The notes under the pieces are model-generated. The model ran no database searches. It was not told where the DNA came from and worked only from the letters and a program-made list of their open reading frames with translations. Source: Bacteroidia bacterium (lineage in GTDB: Bacteria; Bacteroidota; Bacteroidia; Flavobacteriales_E; Vicingaceae). From it: a stretch of 57,752 bases of DNA. The position numbers and the translations under genes were made by a program. Location: assembly GCA_030433355.1 (NCBI GenBank), contig JAUIMG010000016.1:1-57752 (forward strand). Reading direction: 5' to 3'. Position 1 is the stretch's first letter; each line of letters opens with the position of its first letter. Positions 7,300 through 17,599 of the stretch are shown here, in pieces.

Positions 7300-9162
7300 A
7301 TGAATCTACTCTCGGTAGATAGTCTTCAAAAGAGATTTGGAGAAAGGATCTTATTCAACAACATAAGTTTTGGGCTAGAAAAAGGTCAAAAGATGGCTTT
7401 AGTTGCAAAAAATGGGGAGGGTAAAACCACCTTGTTAGAGTTGCTAATGGGTATTCAAAAACCTGATAATGGTATTATTACATGGAGAAATAATATTAAA
7501 ATAGGCTATTTAAAGCAGAGTCATGATTTTGATAATAAGAGCCTGAAACAAGTTCTGTATCAAACAGAAAGTCCTTCTGTTGATGCCTTGCAGAAATATC
7601 AAGAAGCACTAAATAATCCAGAAGATGATAAGCAAATGCAGATAGCTTTAAATCTAATGGATGAGACCAAGGCTTGGGATTTTGAATCTAAAATTCAAAA
7701 ACTTATAAAGGTTTTCGGCTTAGACCAAATTGACTTGGAGAGTAGTACTTCTAAATTATCTGGTGGACAAAAGAAACGTTTAGCTCTTATACAATTGATA
7801 TTGCAAGAAGCTGATGTTTTAATTTTAGATGAGCCTACAAACCATTTGGATATTACAATGATTGAATGGCTCGAAGATTATTTTTCACAAGAGAATATAA
7901 GTTTGTTTTTGGTTACGCATGATCGATACTTTTTAAATAGAGTTTCGAACCAAATATTGGAATTAGATGATACGGAAGTATATAAGTACCAAGGAAACTA
8001 TGAGTATTACTTAGAGAAGAAGGCCGAGCGAGAGGAAATGAAAGCGGCTGAAATTGATAAAGCTAAAAACTTGTATAGAACTGAAGTAGAATGGATGCGA
8101 CGCATGCCTAAAGCAAGAGGTACAAAAGCGAAGTCTAGAATAGATCAATTTCACGATACAGAAAAAGTAGCAAAACAAAGAATAAGTTCAGAAGAAGTAC
8201 AGTTAAGTATAAAAACGGAGAGACTGGGTGGTAAGATAATTGAACTACATCATCTATCCAAGTCTTTTGGGGATGTAAAGATTGTGGATGACTTTTCTTA
8301 TGTTTTTAAGAAGAATGATAGGATTGGGATAGCAGGAAATAATGGAGTTGGAAAGACTACATTTCTAAATTTACTTTTGGGAAAAGAGACTGCAGACAAA
8401 GGGAAAGTAATTCATGGAGAAACAGTGAAGTTTGGCTACTACTCACAATTGGGAATTAAGCTAAAAGAAGACAAAAGAATTATAGATGTGGTAAAGGATA
8501 TCGCCGAAATCATTCCTCTTGAAAAGGGAAGAAAGATAACGGCTTCACAACTTTTGGAAAGATTTCTTTTTCCTCCTAAGCTTCAATATAATTACGTTTC
8601 TAAGTTAAGCGGTGGAGAAAAGAAAAGGTTGTACTTACTCACAGTACTAATGTCTAATCCGAATTTTTTAATTCTGGATGAGCCTACTAATGACTTAGAC
8701 ATTAAGACTATTGGTATTCTTGAGCAGTTTCTTTCCGAATACCCTGGCTGTCTTCTAATCGTTTCGCATGATAGAGCCTTTATGGATAGAATTACAAATC
8801 ATATTTTTCATTTAAAAGGGCAAGGTAAAATCAAGGACTTTCCTGGAAATTACAGTCAGCTTTTGGAGTCTATAAAACAAGAGCAGCAAGAAAAAACTGT
8901 TTCCGCTAAGCCAAAGAAAACAGTTGAAGCCAAAGAGGTGAAAGATGTTAAAAAACTTGATTACTTAGAAAGAAAAGAATACAATAAACTAGAGAAGGAA
9001 ATTGAAAAGTTGGAGGGTAAGAAAGAAGAATTAAATCAAGAAATGATTTCAGCCTCCTCAGACGGAGATCAGCTTCTTAATCTTTCGGAGCAATTGGGCA
9101 AGTTGGTAGATGAAATTGAAGAGAAAACCTTAAGATGGATGGAACTAGCAGAACGCGCCTAG
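7300..9162 (+). CDS. ABC-F family ATPase, Uup-like
   Basis: A soluble protein with two ABC ATPase domains and no membrane segments, 620 residues. ABC-F proteins act on ribosomes or branched DNA; Uup in E. coli affects translation and transposon excision. Walker A sites lie near residues 35-43 and 346-354 (GNNGVGKTT), signatures LSGGQKKR near 152 and LSGGEKKR near 436, and Walker B motifs end DEPTNHLD and DEPTNDLD. The first Walker A begins with Ala instead of Gly (AKNGEGKT), as I recall from other Bacteroidota Uup proteins. The linker near 240-300 contains a MRRMPKARGTKAKSR motif. A C-terminal coiled coil at about 545-620 is the Uup hallmark. It converges on the YigZ gene with one base between stops. 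Confidence 0.88.
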   Translation: MNLLSVDSLQKRFGERILFNNISFGLEKGQKMALVAKNGEGKTTLLELLMGIQKPDNGIITWRNNIKIGYLKQSHDFDNKSLKQVLYQTESPSVDALQKYQEALNNPEDDKQMQIALNLMDETKAWDFESKIQKLIKVFGLDQIDLESSTSKLSGGQKKRLALIQLILQEADVLILDEPTNHLDITMIEWLEDYFSQENISLFLVTHDRYFLNRVSNQILELDDTEVYKYQGNYEYYLEKKAEREEMKAAEIDKAKNLYRTEVEWMRRMPKARGTKAKSRIDQFHDTEKVAKQRISSEEVQLSIKTERLGGKIIELHHLSKSFGDVKIVDDFSYVFKKNDRIGIAGNNGVGKTTFLNLLLGKETADKGKVIHGETVKFGYYSQLGIKLKEDKRIIDVVKDIAEIIPLEKGRKITASQLLERFLFPPKLQYNYVSKLSGGEKKRLYLLTVLMSNPNFLILDEPTNDLDIKTIGILEQFLSEYPGCLLIVSHDRAFMDRITNHIFHLKGQGKIKDFPGNYSQLLESIKQEQQEKTVSAKPKKTVEAKEVKDVKKLDYLERKEYNKLEKEIEKLEGKKEELNQEMISASSDGDQLLNLSEQLGKLVDEIEEKTLRWMELAERA

Positions 9163-9163
9163 T

Positions 9164-9760
9164 TTATATTTCTTCAAGCTCAATATTTATTGGATTAAAA
9201 AGTTCTTTCACTCTATCAACATCAGTCGGCTTCACCTTAAGAATAATGAAACATTTTTTATCCTTGTGAATTTGTGTAGATTCTAATTGGTTTTTATCTA
9301 TAATAGATAGGGCATCTCCTAAAACCGAATATTCTAATTCCATGCTTAATGCTGTTTTGGCTTCTATCTCCATAATTTCATTTTCATCAATAGCCATAGA
9401 TGCTGCTGTTTTGTAGGCAGAAATTAAGCCACCAATACCGAGTTTTGTTCCTCCAAAATATCGCACAACTGCTATGAATACATTGAAGAGTTCGTGAGAT
9501 CTAATTTGCCCTAAAATTGGCATTCCGGCTGAGTTAGAGGGTTCCCCATCATCATTAGTTAAATAGTATTCTTCTTTATTCTCAAATAGCAGAAAGGCAG
9601 TACAAATGTGATTTGCTTTTGGGTGCTCCTTTTTTAGTATAGCAATTTTTTCATTTACTTCTTCTTTGCTTTGAATAGGATAAGCATAAGCGATAAACTT
9701 GCTGCCTTTTTCCTTAAGTATAGCTTCTGAACTTCTTTTTAAAGTTTTAAAGTTATTCAT
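9164..9760 (-). CDS. YigZ/IMPACT family protein
   Basis: The 198 residues carry the N-terminal UPF0029 domain, with ANHICTAFLL, DDGEPSNSAGMPIL and RYFGGTKLGIGGLISAYKTAA motifs. The C-terminal half is a ferredoxin-like EF-G-type domain. Eukaryotic IMPACT regulates the Gcn2 stress kinase; the bacterial role is not settled, though translation-related functions have been proposed. The start ATG overlaps the stop of the upstream transporter gene (ATGA), and ribD is upstream in the same run, so ribD, the transporter and this gene form an operon. The overlap fixes the start. Confidence 0.9.
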   Translation of the reverse strand: MNNFKTLKRSSEAILKEKGSKFIAYAYPIQSKEEVNEKIAILKKEHPKANHICTAFLLFENKEEYYLTNDDGEPSNSAGMPILGQIRSHELFNVFIAVVRYFGGTKLGIGGLISAYKTAASMAIDENEIMEIEAKTALSMELEYSVLGDALSIIDKNQLESTQIHKDKKCFIILKVKPTDVDRVKELFNPINIELEEI

Positions 9761-10626
9761 GTACTTAAGGAGATAAGAAGCAACGCTATCACTGAAATAA
9801 GTACGCCTACTTTATTCAAAGTAGAGAAATTTTCTTTAAAGTAAAGGAAAGAAATAATGGTTGTAAGTATAACCACACCAATATTGTTGATAGGAAATAT
9901 GATGGAACTTTCCCATTGAGACTCACTAAATGCTTGTATTAGGAAATAGATAGAGCCAAAATTTATAAGCCCAAGTGATAGGCCTGCAAGTATGTTTTTG
10001 AGAATAAGTATTTCTTTATTTTTTCTAACTATGGTGATAAGAATTCCGATGGAAAATGCAGTGAAAAAAGTCATGGCAGGGAATAACTTGCTATCTGAAG
10101 AGCCCTCTTTGAGGTAAAACTCTTCTGTGTATTTCAAAAAAGTGTCGATAAAGCCTGAGCCAACAAAAATTACTAGGGGTAAAATCCAAATTTTGGAATT
10201 CTTTTTGCCTACTCTTTTTTCTTTTATTGACGAAAAATAGATGCCGAATAATGCTAAAGTAATTCCTGAAATTTTAATTGCATTGAGCTCATCTCCATAA
10301 AGCCAAACAGCAAAAACAACGGGAATAATCAAGGCCATTTTATTTGCGATGGAGGCTACGGAGGCTCCCATTTCTTGTGCTGTTTTGGCCATTACATAGA
10401 ATAAGGAAATAAATACAATGCCTAATAGAAAAGAGTTTGGCGACCAGTTGGAGAAAAATAACTTTTCGAAAGTAATTTCTGAATAGGAAAGCGCTAAGCC
10501 AAAAAACCCGGCTACAAAGTAATTGATAACAATAGCAGAAAAGGTGTGCACTTTCCAATCTTTAAACTTTCTGAAAAGTAAAAAAATTGCTGAAGAGCAA
10601 ATGATACTTAGAGCTAGGCTAATCAA
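9757..10626 (-). CDS. DMT-superfamily (EamA-like) membrane transporter
   Basis: A 289-residue integral inner-membrane protein with about ten hydrophobic helices, the size and two-fold repeat of EamA transporters. The sequence KMALIIPVVFAVWLYGDELNAIKISG resembles the end of the first EamA repeat, and the PINNIGVVILTTIISFLYFKE segment the second. Substrates in the family are amino acids, nucleotides or other metabolites; none can be assigned here. The start codon appears to be TTG within a TTGA overlap with the ribD stop, and the stop overlaps the ATG of the YigZ gene. The riboflavin neighbour is not enough to call it a flavin transporter. Confidence 0.85.
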   Translation of the reverse strand: MISLALSIICSSAIFLLFRKFKDWKVHTFSAIVINYFVAGFFGLALSYSEITFEKLFFSNWSPNSFLLGIVFISLFYVMAKTAQEMGASVASIANKMALIIPVVFAVWLYGDELNAIKISGITLALFGIYFSSIKEKRVGKKNSKIWILPLVIFVGSGFIDTFLKYTEEFYLKEGSSDSKLFPAMTFFTAFSIGILITIVRKNKEILILKNILAGLSLGLINFGSIYFLIQAFSESQWESSIIFPINNIGVVILTTIISFLYFKENFSTLNKVGVLISVIALLLISLST

Positions 10627-11672
10627 TTGTTGCAGTAATAGTTAAGTGTGTCTTTGCCGATATTTAATTTATGGTCAATCTCTTTTTTTAAAGAAGGGCT
10701 TTTTAATCCGCGAATAAACTTTTTCTTTCCTATAAAAACTCTTGCTTCATCCCAAAGTTTCGTTGATATAAAAGAATTTAGTGTAGTAGCTCCGCCTTCT
10801 ATAATTATAGATTGGATTTCTTCTTCATAGAGTTTAGTCATAAGATTGTTTAGAATATTGTCTTTACTAAAATCTAGTTTTATTCTTTTTAACCCTTGCA
10901 ACTCTTTGTTTTCTATCTGATTAAAAACAATTACCTTGCTGTTCGGGTGAAAGACTTTTAAATTTTCTTTTAACTTTAGATCCTTATCCAATAAAATTCG
11001 AATAGGGTTTTTCCCATTTACTTCCCGTGTTGTCAATTCCGGGTTGTCAAGTATTGCAGTATTGTTACCAATTAATATTCCATCTTCCTCAGCCCTCCAA
11101 ACATGTACTAGCTGTTTACTTTCCTCTCCACTTATCCAATTATCTGTTTTAAATTCTGGGTCATTTTTATCTCTGCTTATAAATCCATCTTGGGTTTCTG
11201 CCCATTTAAGTATAATAAAGGGCCTCTTCTTCTGATGAAAAGTAAAGAAGCGCTTATTCAATTGCCTTGCTTCTTTTTCTAGTATCCCTTCAATAACTAC
11301 TATCCCATTTCTTTTAAGACGTTCTATGCCTTTCCCATTTACTTCAGGAAAGGGATCTTTATTGGCTATAATAACTATCGGTATTTTATTCTCTATGATT
11401 AAATCACTGCAAGGCGGAGTTTTTCCAAAGTGAGCACAAGGCTCTAGAGTAACGTATATAGTAGATTGAGATAAAAGGTCCTTTTCTTTTACTGAATTAA
11501 TAGCATTTACTTCTGCATGAGGGCCTCCCAAATATTCATGATAACCCTCTCCAATAACCCTATCCTTATGAACAATAACAGCACCAACTCTAGGGTTAGG
11601 AGAAACCTTAAAGCGGCCTTTGTTAGCTAGCTCTATTGCTCTCTTCATATAGAATTCATGTGTCTGTGCCAT
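10623..11672 (-). CDS. ribD: Bifunctional riboflavin deaminase/reductase RibD
   Basis: Catalyses two steps of riboflavin synthesis: deamination of the diaminopyrimidine intermediate, then reduction of the ribose side chain. The N-terminal cytidine-deaminase-like zinc domain has HAE (His52, Glu54) and PCAHFGKTPPC (Cys79, Cys88). The C-terminal RibD reductase domain starts near residue 150 (RPFIILKWAETQDG) and includes the ILIGNNTAILDNPELTTR segment. The length of 349 residues is normal. It leads a three-gene unit with the transporter and YigZ genes. A divergent gene, prmC, starts 59 bases away, so that gap must hold both promoters. No FMN riboswitch fits in it. Confidence 0.96.
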   Translation of the reverse strand: MAQTHEFYMKRAIELANKGRFKVSPNPRVGAVIVHKDRVIGEGYHEYLGGPHAEVNAINSVKEKDLLSQSTIYVTLEPCAHFGKTPPCSDLIIENKIPIVIIANKDPFPEVNGKGIERLKRNGIVVIEGILEKEARQLNKRFFTFHQKKRPFIILKWAETQDGFISRDKNDPEFKTDNWISGEESKQLVHVWRAEEDGILIGNNTAILDNPELTTREVNGKNPIRILLDKDLKLKENLKVFHPNSKVIVFNQIENKELQGLKRIKLDFSKDNILNNLMTKLYEEEIQSIIIEGGATTLNSFISTKLWDEARVFIGKKKFIRGLKSPSLKKEIDHKLNIGKDTLNYYCNN

Positions 11673-11731
11673 ATTATCAAAAGTAGAATAAAATCCTAAT
11701 TTGGCCTTCTAAATTCAAGATTCCCTTTTAA

Positions 11732-12574
11732 GTGATACTGAAAGATTTATCTGCCTTAGCAAAATCTCAATTAAGCTCCTTTATGGAGGAGAGAGAAAGA
11801 GATGACCATTTACGAATTCTCTTTGAATATTATCTTTCTTATAAAAGAGTAGATTTAGTCTTGAATAGTAATAAAGAAGTTGACTCTTCGCTTGTAGACT
11901 CTATATTGTCTGCAATTGAGCAATTGAAGACAAAGAAGCCTATTGATTATATTATAAATGAAACAGAATTTTTAGGCTATCCCTTGTATGTTGATGAAAG
12001 GGTTTTAATTCCTAGATCGGAAACAGAGGAATTAGTGATGCTAATTTTAGAGAAAGAGCAAGAAAATGATATTGAAATTTTGGATATAGGAACCGGCAGT
12101 GGTTGTATTCCTATTGGGCTAGCTTTAGAACGCGAATATAAATGCATAGAGGCTTGTGAAGTTTCCACGGAAGCATTAGATGTTGCAAAGCGAAACGGTT
12201 TGAAATACAATTTGAATATCAAATTTTATCAATTAGATATTCTTAAAGAAATACCAGATAGACAGTTTGATGTAGTGGTAAGCAATCCCCCTTATGTTAA
12301 ACAAGAAGAAATAGGAAATCTTGATAAAAATGTAAAGGAGTATGAGCCTTTAATCGCTTTAACTCCTTTTGATGACCCTTTGGTGTTTTATAAAAGAATG
12401 ATTTCTATTTCAGATAGAATGTTGAAGAAAGGAGGAAGGATGTATTTGGAAATACATGAAGACCTTGGCAAAGAGACTTTAGATTTATTTACTGGTAGCA
12501 CTTTTCAAAACTGCAAGCTTCATGAGGATATGTATGGTAGAGATCGATTTATATCTGCGCAATATTTACCTTAA
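11732..12574 (+). CDS. prmC: Release factor glutamine N5-methyltransferase PrmC
   Basis: Methylates the GGQ glutamine of peptide-chain release factors RF1 and RF2, which speeds translation termination. It is a 280-residue class I SAM methyltransferase. The N-terminal helical domain (1-80) is followed by IPRSETEELV, the SAM motif DIGTGSG (118-124) and the catalytic NPPY at 185-188. The start is GTG at 11732, since no in-frame ATG precedes the conserved N-terminal domain. It is divergent from ribD and ends against the MsbA-like gene with no base between the stop codons. Confidence 0.95.
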   Translation: MILKDLSALAKSQLSSFMEERERDDHLRILFEYYLSYKRVDLVLNSNKEVDSSLVDSILSAIEQLKTKKPIDYIINETEFLGYPLYVDERVLIPRSETEELVMLILEKEQENDIEILDIGTGSGCIPIGLALEREYKCIEACEVSTEALDVAKRNGLKYNLNIKFYQLDILKEIPDRQFDVVVSNPPYVKQEEIGNLDKNVKEYEPLIALTPFDDPLVFYKRMISISDRMLKKGGRMYLEIHEDLGKETLDLFTGSTFQNCKLHEDMYGRDRFISAQYLP

Positions 12575-14383
12575 TTAAACACCCATTTGAAGGTGTTTTA
12601 AATCTTTATAGAGTCCTTTTTCTTTGCTGTTTAGTTCCTCATGGGTTCCTGATTCAACAATTTTTCCATCATTCAATACTAATATTTTGTCTGCCTTTTG
12701 AATGGTAGATAATCTATGCGCGATAACTAAAGAGGTTCTGTTTTTCATTAGCTCTTCTAATGCTTCTTGCACTAATTTTTCTGATTGAGAATCCAATGAA
12801 CTAGTTGCTTCATCTAGGATTAGGATTTTAGGATTTTTCAAAATGGCTCTTGCAATGGCAATTCTTTGTCTTTGTCCACCTGAAAGTTGAATGCCTCTTT
12901 CTCCAACTATGGTTTCAAAACCTTCTGGAAAAGAATGAATAAATTCAATGGCATTGGCTTTAGTTGCAGCAGCTTCAACTTCTTCTTTATTGGCCTTTGG
13001 GTTTCCGTAAAGGATATTTTCAAAGATAGTTCCACCAAATAAGATCACATCTTGAGGAACAATTGCCATGGCAGATCTAAGGTTATGTAAAGAGTAGTCT
13101 TCAATTGCTATGTCATCAATTTTAATCTGACCCTTATTGATATTGAAAAATCTTAGTATTAACGAAGTAATGGTGGACTTTCCTGCACCTGAAGGACCCA
13201 CTAAGGCAATTTGTTGTCCTGCCTCAATAGAGAAGCTTACATCCTTTAGAATTTGAATATCTGATCTCGAAGGGTATGCAAAGGAAACTTCTTCAAAGTC
13301 TACTTTTCCTTTTTCAATTTTCAATTCGCTGCTGGCATTGCTTTCTTCTTTTTCTTCATCAAGAATTTCTAGTAAATTCTCCGTTGCACCAATGGCTTTT
13401 TGCAATTGGGAGTATAAGTCGGCGATACCTCCTAAGGAAGCTCCTACAAAGACGGAGTAAAGAATGAAGGTGAATAAATCTCCAATAGTAAGTTGATCTG
13501 CTTGAACAAGAATTACTCCATACCAAATAACAGCTATGATAGATCCGAATAGACAAAAGATAATGAACGAAGCGAAAGCTCCTCTCCATTTTGCTCCCTT
13601 TAGAGATATTCCAATTATTTCGTCTGTTTTCTTTTTGTATCTTAAGTACTCAAAGCCTTCATTTACGAATGCTTTAACTGTAGCAATTCCTTGTAAAGTT
13701 TCCTCTACAATAATGTTCGATGAGGCTATCTCATCTTGGGCTTTTTTGGAAAAGCCTTTTATTTTCTTTCCAAAAATTACTGCAATTACAACAACCAGTG
13801 GAACTAAGGCTAGCATTAAGAGTGTAAGTTTTCCTGAAATCATACTTAGCAACACTATGCCAATGAAGATGATTAGGATTTGTCTGATAAACTCGGCTAT
13901 GGTAGTGGTGAGCGTTTCTTGAAGAAGAGAGATGTCGGACGAAATTCTTGAGTTTAACTCACCAACCCTTCTCTCAGAGAAGAATTGCATTTTTAATCGG
14001 ATGAGATGATCGTAGGTTGCTTGCCTAAGACTAGCTAGTGTTTTTTGGGTTACGATAGCAAAAAGATATATGCGGAAATAAGAAAACACGGCATTTAAAA
14101 GAAATACTCCTAAAAGAACTAAAGCGATGTCATTGATCTTCTCTAAAATTTCTTGATTAGCTGCATCTACTAATTGCCCGGTTAAATAGGGGAATATCAT
14201 AGAGGCTAAACTAGAAAGAACCAAAAAGATAAGCCCAATAATAAAGGTGCCTAGGTGAGGTTTTACGTACTTAAATAGCCTTAGTGATTTTTTAATATTT
14301 TTTAGACTAAGCTTAACTTTTTTCTTCTCTTCTTCGGAGTTTGTGGATGTATCTTTATTTTTACGCAATACTTTTTTTTGCAA
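12575..14383 (-). CDS. MsbA-like ABC exporter (fused membrane and ATPase domains)
   Basis: A half-transporter of 602 residues that should work as a homodimer in the inner membrane. Six helices occupy about residues 45-330, followed by an ATPase domain with Walker A GPSGAGKST, Q-loop VPQDVILF, signature LSGGQRQR, Walker B ILILDEATSSLD and H-loop IAHRLST. This domain order is that of MsbA (lipid A flippase) and related exporters. A lipid A role is plausible given the lpx genes in the window, but the substrate is not shown. The start is unsettled. The longest frame starts with TTG at 14383, but a TAAATTTG promoter core overlaps it, which favours the TTG at 14368. No in-frame ATG is available near either. 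Confidence 0.88.
   Translation of the reverse strand: MQKKVLRKNKDTSTNSEEEKKKVKLSLKNIKKSLRLFKYVKPHLGTFIIGLIFLVLSSLASMIFPYLTGQLVDAANQEILEKINDIALVLLGVFLLNAVFSYFRIYLFAIVTQKTLASLRQATYDHLIRLKMQFFSERRVGELNSRISSDISLLQETLTTTIAEFIRQILIIFIGIVLLSMISGKLTLLMLALVPLVVVIAVIFGKKIKGFSKKAQDEIASSNIIVEETLQGIATVKAFVNEGFEYLRYKKKTDEIIGISLKGAKWRGAFASFIIFCLFGSIIAVIWYGVILVQADQLTIGDLFTFILYSVFVGASLGGIADLYSQLQKAIGATENLLEILDEEKEESNASSELKIEKGKVDFEEVSFAYPSRSDIQILKDVSFSIEAGQQIALVGPSGAGKSTITSLILRFFNINKGQIKIDDIAIEDYSLHNLRSAMAIVPQDVILFGGTIFENILYGNPKANKEEVEAAATKANAIEFIHSFPEGFETIVGERGIQLSGGQRQRIAIARAILKNPKILILDEATSSLDSQSEKLVQEALEELMKNRTSLVIAHRLSTIQKADKILVLNDGKIVESGTHEELNSKEKGLYKDLKHLQMGV
12577..12599 (+). terminator. Weak hairpin at the prmC / MsbA-like junction
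   Basis: A 7-bp stem (12577-12583 with 12592-12598) is followed by TTTTAAAT on the plus strand. It sits in the last codons of the convergent exporter gene and could end prmC transcription. The T run is short, so this is uncertain. Confidence 0.4.
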
Positions 14384-14388
14384 ATTTA
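14381..14388 (-). promoter_or_regulatory. -7 promoter element for the MsbA-like gene
   Basis: TAAATTTG on the minus strand matches TAnnTTTG exactly. Its position overlaps the longest possible TTG start, so if it is active, translation must begin downstream, probably at TTG 14368. Confidence 0.35.
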
Positions 14389-14462
14389 AAGATTGATTAG
14401 AGGCTAAGAGATTAAATAATAAATATTCTTAGAATTACTTTAATTAAATGCTAAAAAATATA

Positions 14463-14470
14463 TACTTTTG
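14463..14470 (+). promoter_or_regulatory. -7 promoter element for rpmH
   Basis: TACTTTTG is an exact TAnnTTTG match, 30 bases upstream of the rpmH ATG. A TTTA about 20 bases further upstream could serve as a poor -33 element. Confidence 0.5.
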
Positions 14471-14500
14471 CACTCCTTTTTAAGATAAAAATTTATAAAG

Positions 14501-14653
14501 ATGAAACGCACGTACCAGCCTTCCAAAAGAAAGAGAAGAAATAAGCATGGATTTAGAAGTAGAATGGAATCTGCTAACGGAAGAAAAGTTTTAAGCAGAA
14601 GAAGAGCTAAAGGAAGAAAAAAACTTACAGTTTCTTCTGAATCAAGAGCATAG
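14501..14653 (+). CDS. rpmH: 50S ribosomal protein L34
   Basis: A 50-codon gene (ATG 14501, TAG 14651-14653). The product begins [21 protein letters not shown], the L34 signature, and continues with [17 protein letters not shown]. It is extremely basic, as expected for this large-subunit protein, which lies near the peptide exit region. It has its own promoter core at 14463 and its own terminator at 14674, so it is a single-gene transcript. In many bacteria rpmH sits next to rnpA and dnaA; here it is next to gap instead, so the classical origin-proximal cluster is broken up. Confidence 0.97.
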   Translation: MKRTYQPSKRKRRNKHGFRSRMESANGRKVLSRRRAKGRKKLTVSSESRA

Positions 14654-14673
14654 ATGAGAATACATATATAATG

Positions 14674-14709
14674 AAAGGGAGTTTCTTCAACAGAGACTCC
14701 CTTTTTTTT
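14674..14709 (+). terminator. Rho-independent terminator after rpmH
   Basis: A 13-bp stem (14674-14686 with 14692-14704) with one wobble pair and a 5-base loop, followed by a run of T. It separates rpmH from gap. Confidence 0.88.
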
Positions 14710-14729
14710 GTTTTAAAATAAAAAATTAG

Positions 14730-16468
<1,739 letters not shown>

Positions 16469-16472
16469 ATGC

Positions 16473-17597
16473 TTAGTTTAATACTTCAGCAAGTTTTTTG
16501 TGAAGTTCTTCTCCTCTTAAATTCTTGCCAATAACCTTACCTTCTTTATCTATAAGTAAAGCAAATGGGATAGAGGAGACTCCATAATCTTTTGCTGCTT
16601 CTGAGTTCCAGAATTTTAAATCACTAACATGCGTCCATGTTAGCCCATCTTGTTGTATTGCATTAACCCAAGCATCTTTAGCTCTATCTAAAGAAACACC
16701 ATACACGGTAAACCCTTTGTCTTTAAATTTATTGTAGGCTGCTACAACATTTGGATTTTCTATTCTACATGGCTTGCACCAAGATGCCCAAAAATCAATC
16801 AATACAACCTGACCTCTTAGTGAAGATAATGGGACAAGGTTTCCATTAGGATCAGAAAGGTTTATCTCAGGAACTACACTGCCAGGTACAAAGCGACTTA
16901 AGTTTTCGTAGGTAGCAACAAAGTTTCTATAAAAGGGCGAATTAGAATACTCGGCTGCTAGCCCATCTTTTACTTTTTTGTAGTATTCGATATCTTCCAT
17001 GCTTTCACTTGGCAATTGGTCTACAATGGCAAGATTGGAGAATAAGCTAGGGTCTTCGTCGATTAGATTTTTAAATTCATGAATCTTTGCTTCTTCAGAC
17101 TTCCTATATCTTTCTCTAAATGCTATGATGATAGAATCTCTCTTTGGAGAATTGGCATATTGCTGAAACTCTTGGTTTAGTCTTTCTTGTTCATCAAAAC
17201 CTTGTCTCACAATGTTGTTTATTAATTGCATTCTAATTGCATCCTTGCTGCCATCCACTTGAATAGTGCTTGCATTAAGTGCATCTCCCTTTATACTGAT
17301 GTTTTCTCCTTTTTGTAGAGGAAGAACGAGGTTGACATTTTGAGAAATAGTTACTCTGTAAAACCCTTTTTGTTCCGGTTGGTAATCAAAACTAAAATCG
17401 CCATTTTCATTAACAGTAGCAGTATCAACAGGCCCGCCCTTTGGATTTAATAGATCGATAAGGTATAAACTATTAGAGCTTGTGTTGCTTAAATTTCCAC
17501 CTAAGGTATAGGTTTTTTTGCTTTGGCTATTGCTATCTCCACATGCAAGAATTGCAATAGTTAATATGATTAGTAATTCTTTTCTAAATAAAAACAT
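16473..17597 (-). CDS. TlpA-like thioredoxin-fold lipoprotein with N-terminal DUF4369-like domain
   Basis: The protein has 374 residues. A signal peptide ends in lipobox ILAC (Cys19), so it should be a periplasmic lipoprotein. Residues 30-130 form a beta-rich domain resembling DUF4369, followed by a helical linker. The C-terminal thioredoxin domain (about 240-374) has the redox motif WCKPC (Cys274, Cys277) and the cis-proline region VSSIPFALLID. Such proteins reduce or isomerise disulfides, or supply electrons for cytochrome c maturation. The specific partner is unknown. It lies between gatB (2 bases upstream) and the LpxH-like gene (4 bases downstream), so all three are probably co-transcribed. 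Confidence 0.88.
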   Translation of the reverse strand: MFLFRKELLIILTIAILACGDSNSQSKKTYTLGGNLSNTSSNSLYLIDLLNPKGGPVDTATVNENGDFSFDYQPEQKGFYRVTISQNVNLVLPLQKGENISIKGDALNASTIQVDGSKDAIRMQLINNIVRQGFDEQERLNQEFQQYANSPKRDSIIIAFRERYRKSEEAKIHEFKNLIDEDPSLFSNLAIVDQLPSESMEDIEYYKKVKDGLAAEYSNSPFYRNFVATYENLSRFVPGSVVPEINLSDPNGNLVPLSSLRGQVVLIDFWASWCKPCRIENPNVVAAYNKFKDKGFTVYGVSLDRAKDAWVNAIQQDGLTWTHVSDLKFWNSEAAKDYGVSSIPFALLIDKEGKVIGKNLRGEELHKKLAEVLN

Positions 17598-17599
17598 AT

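Noticed and set aside
11673-11731. FMN riboswitch upstream of ribD
   Set aside because: The 59-base divergent gap is too short for the known element and shows no conserved stem set.
13276-13922. Plus-strand frames antisense to the MsbA-like exporter
   Set aside because: They lie entirely within the coding region of a well-supported ABC exporter and look like reverse-complement shadows.
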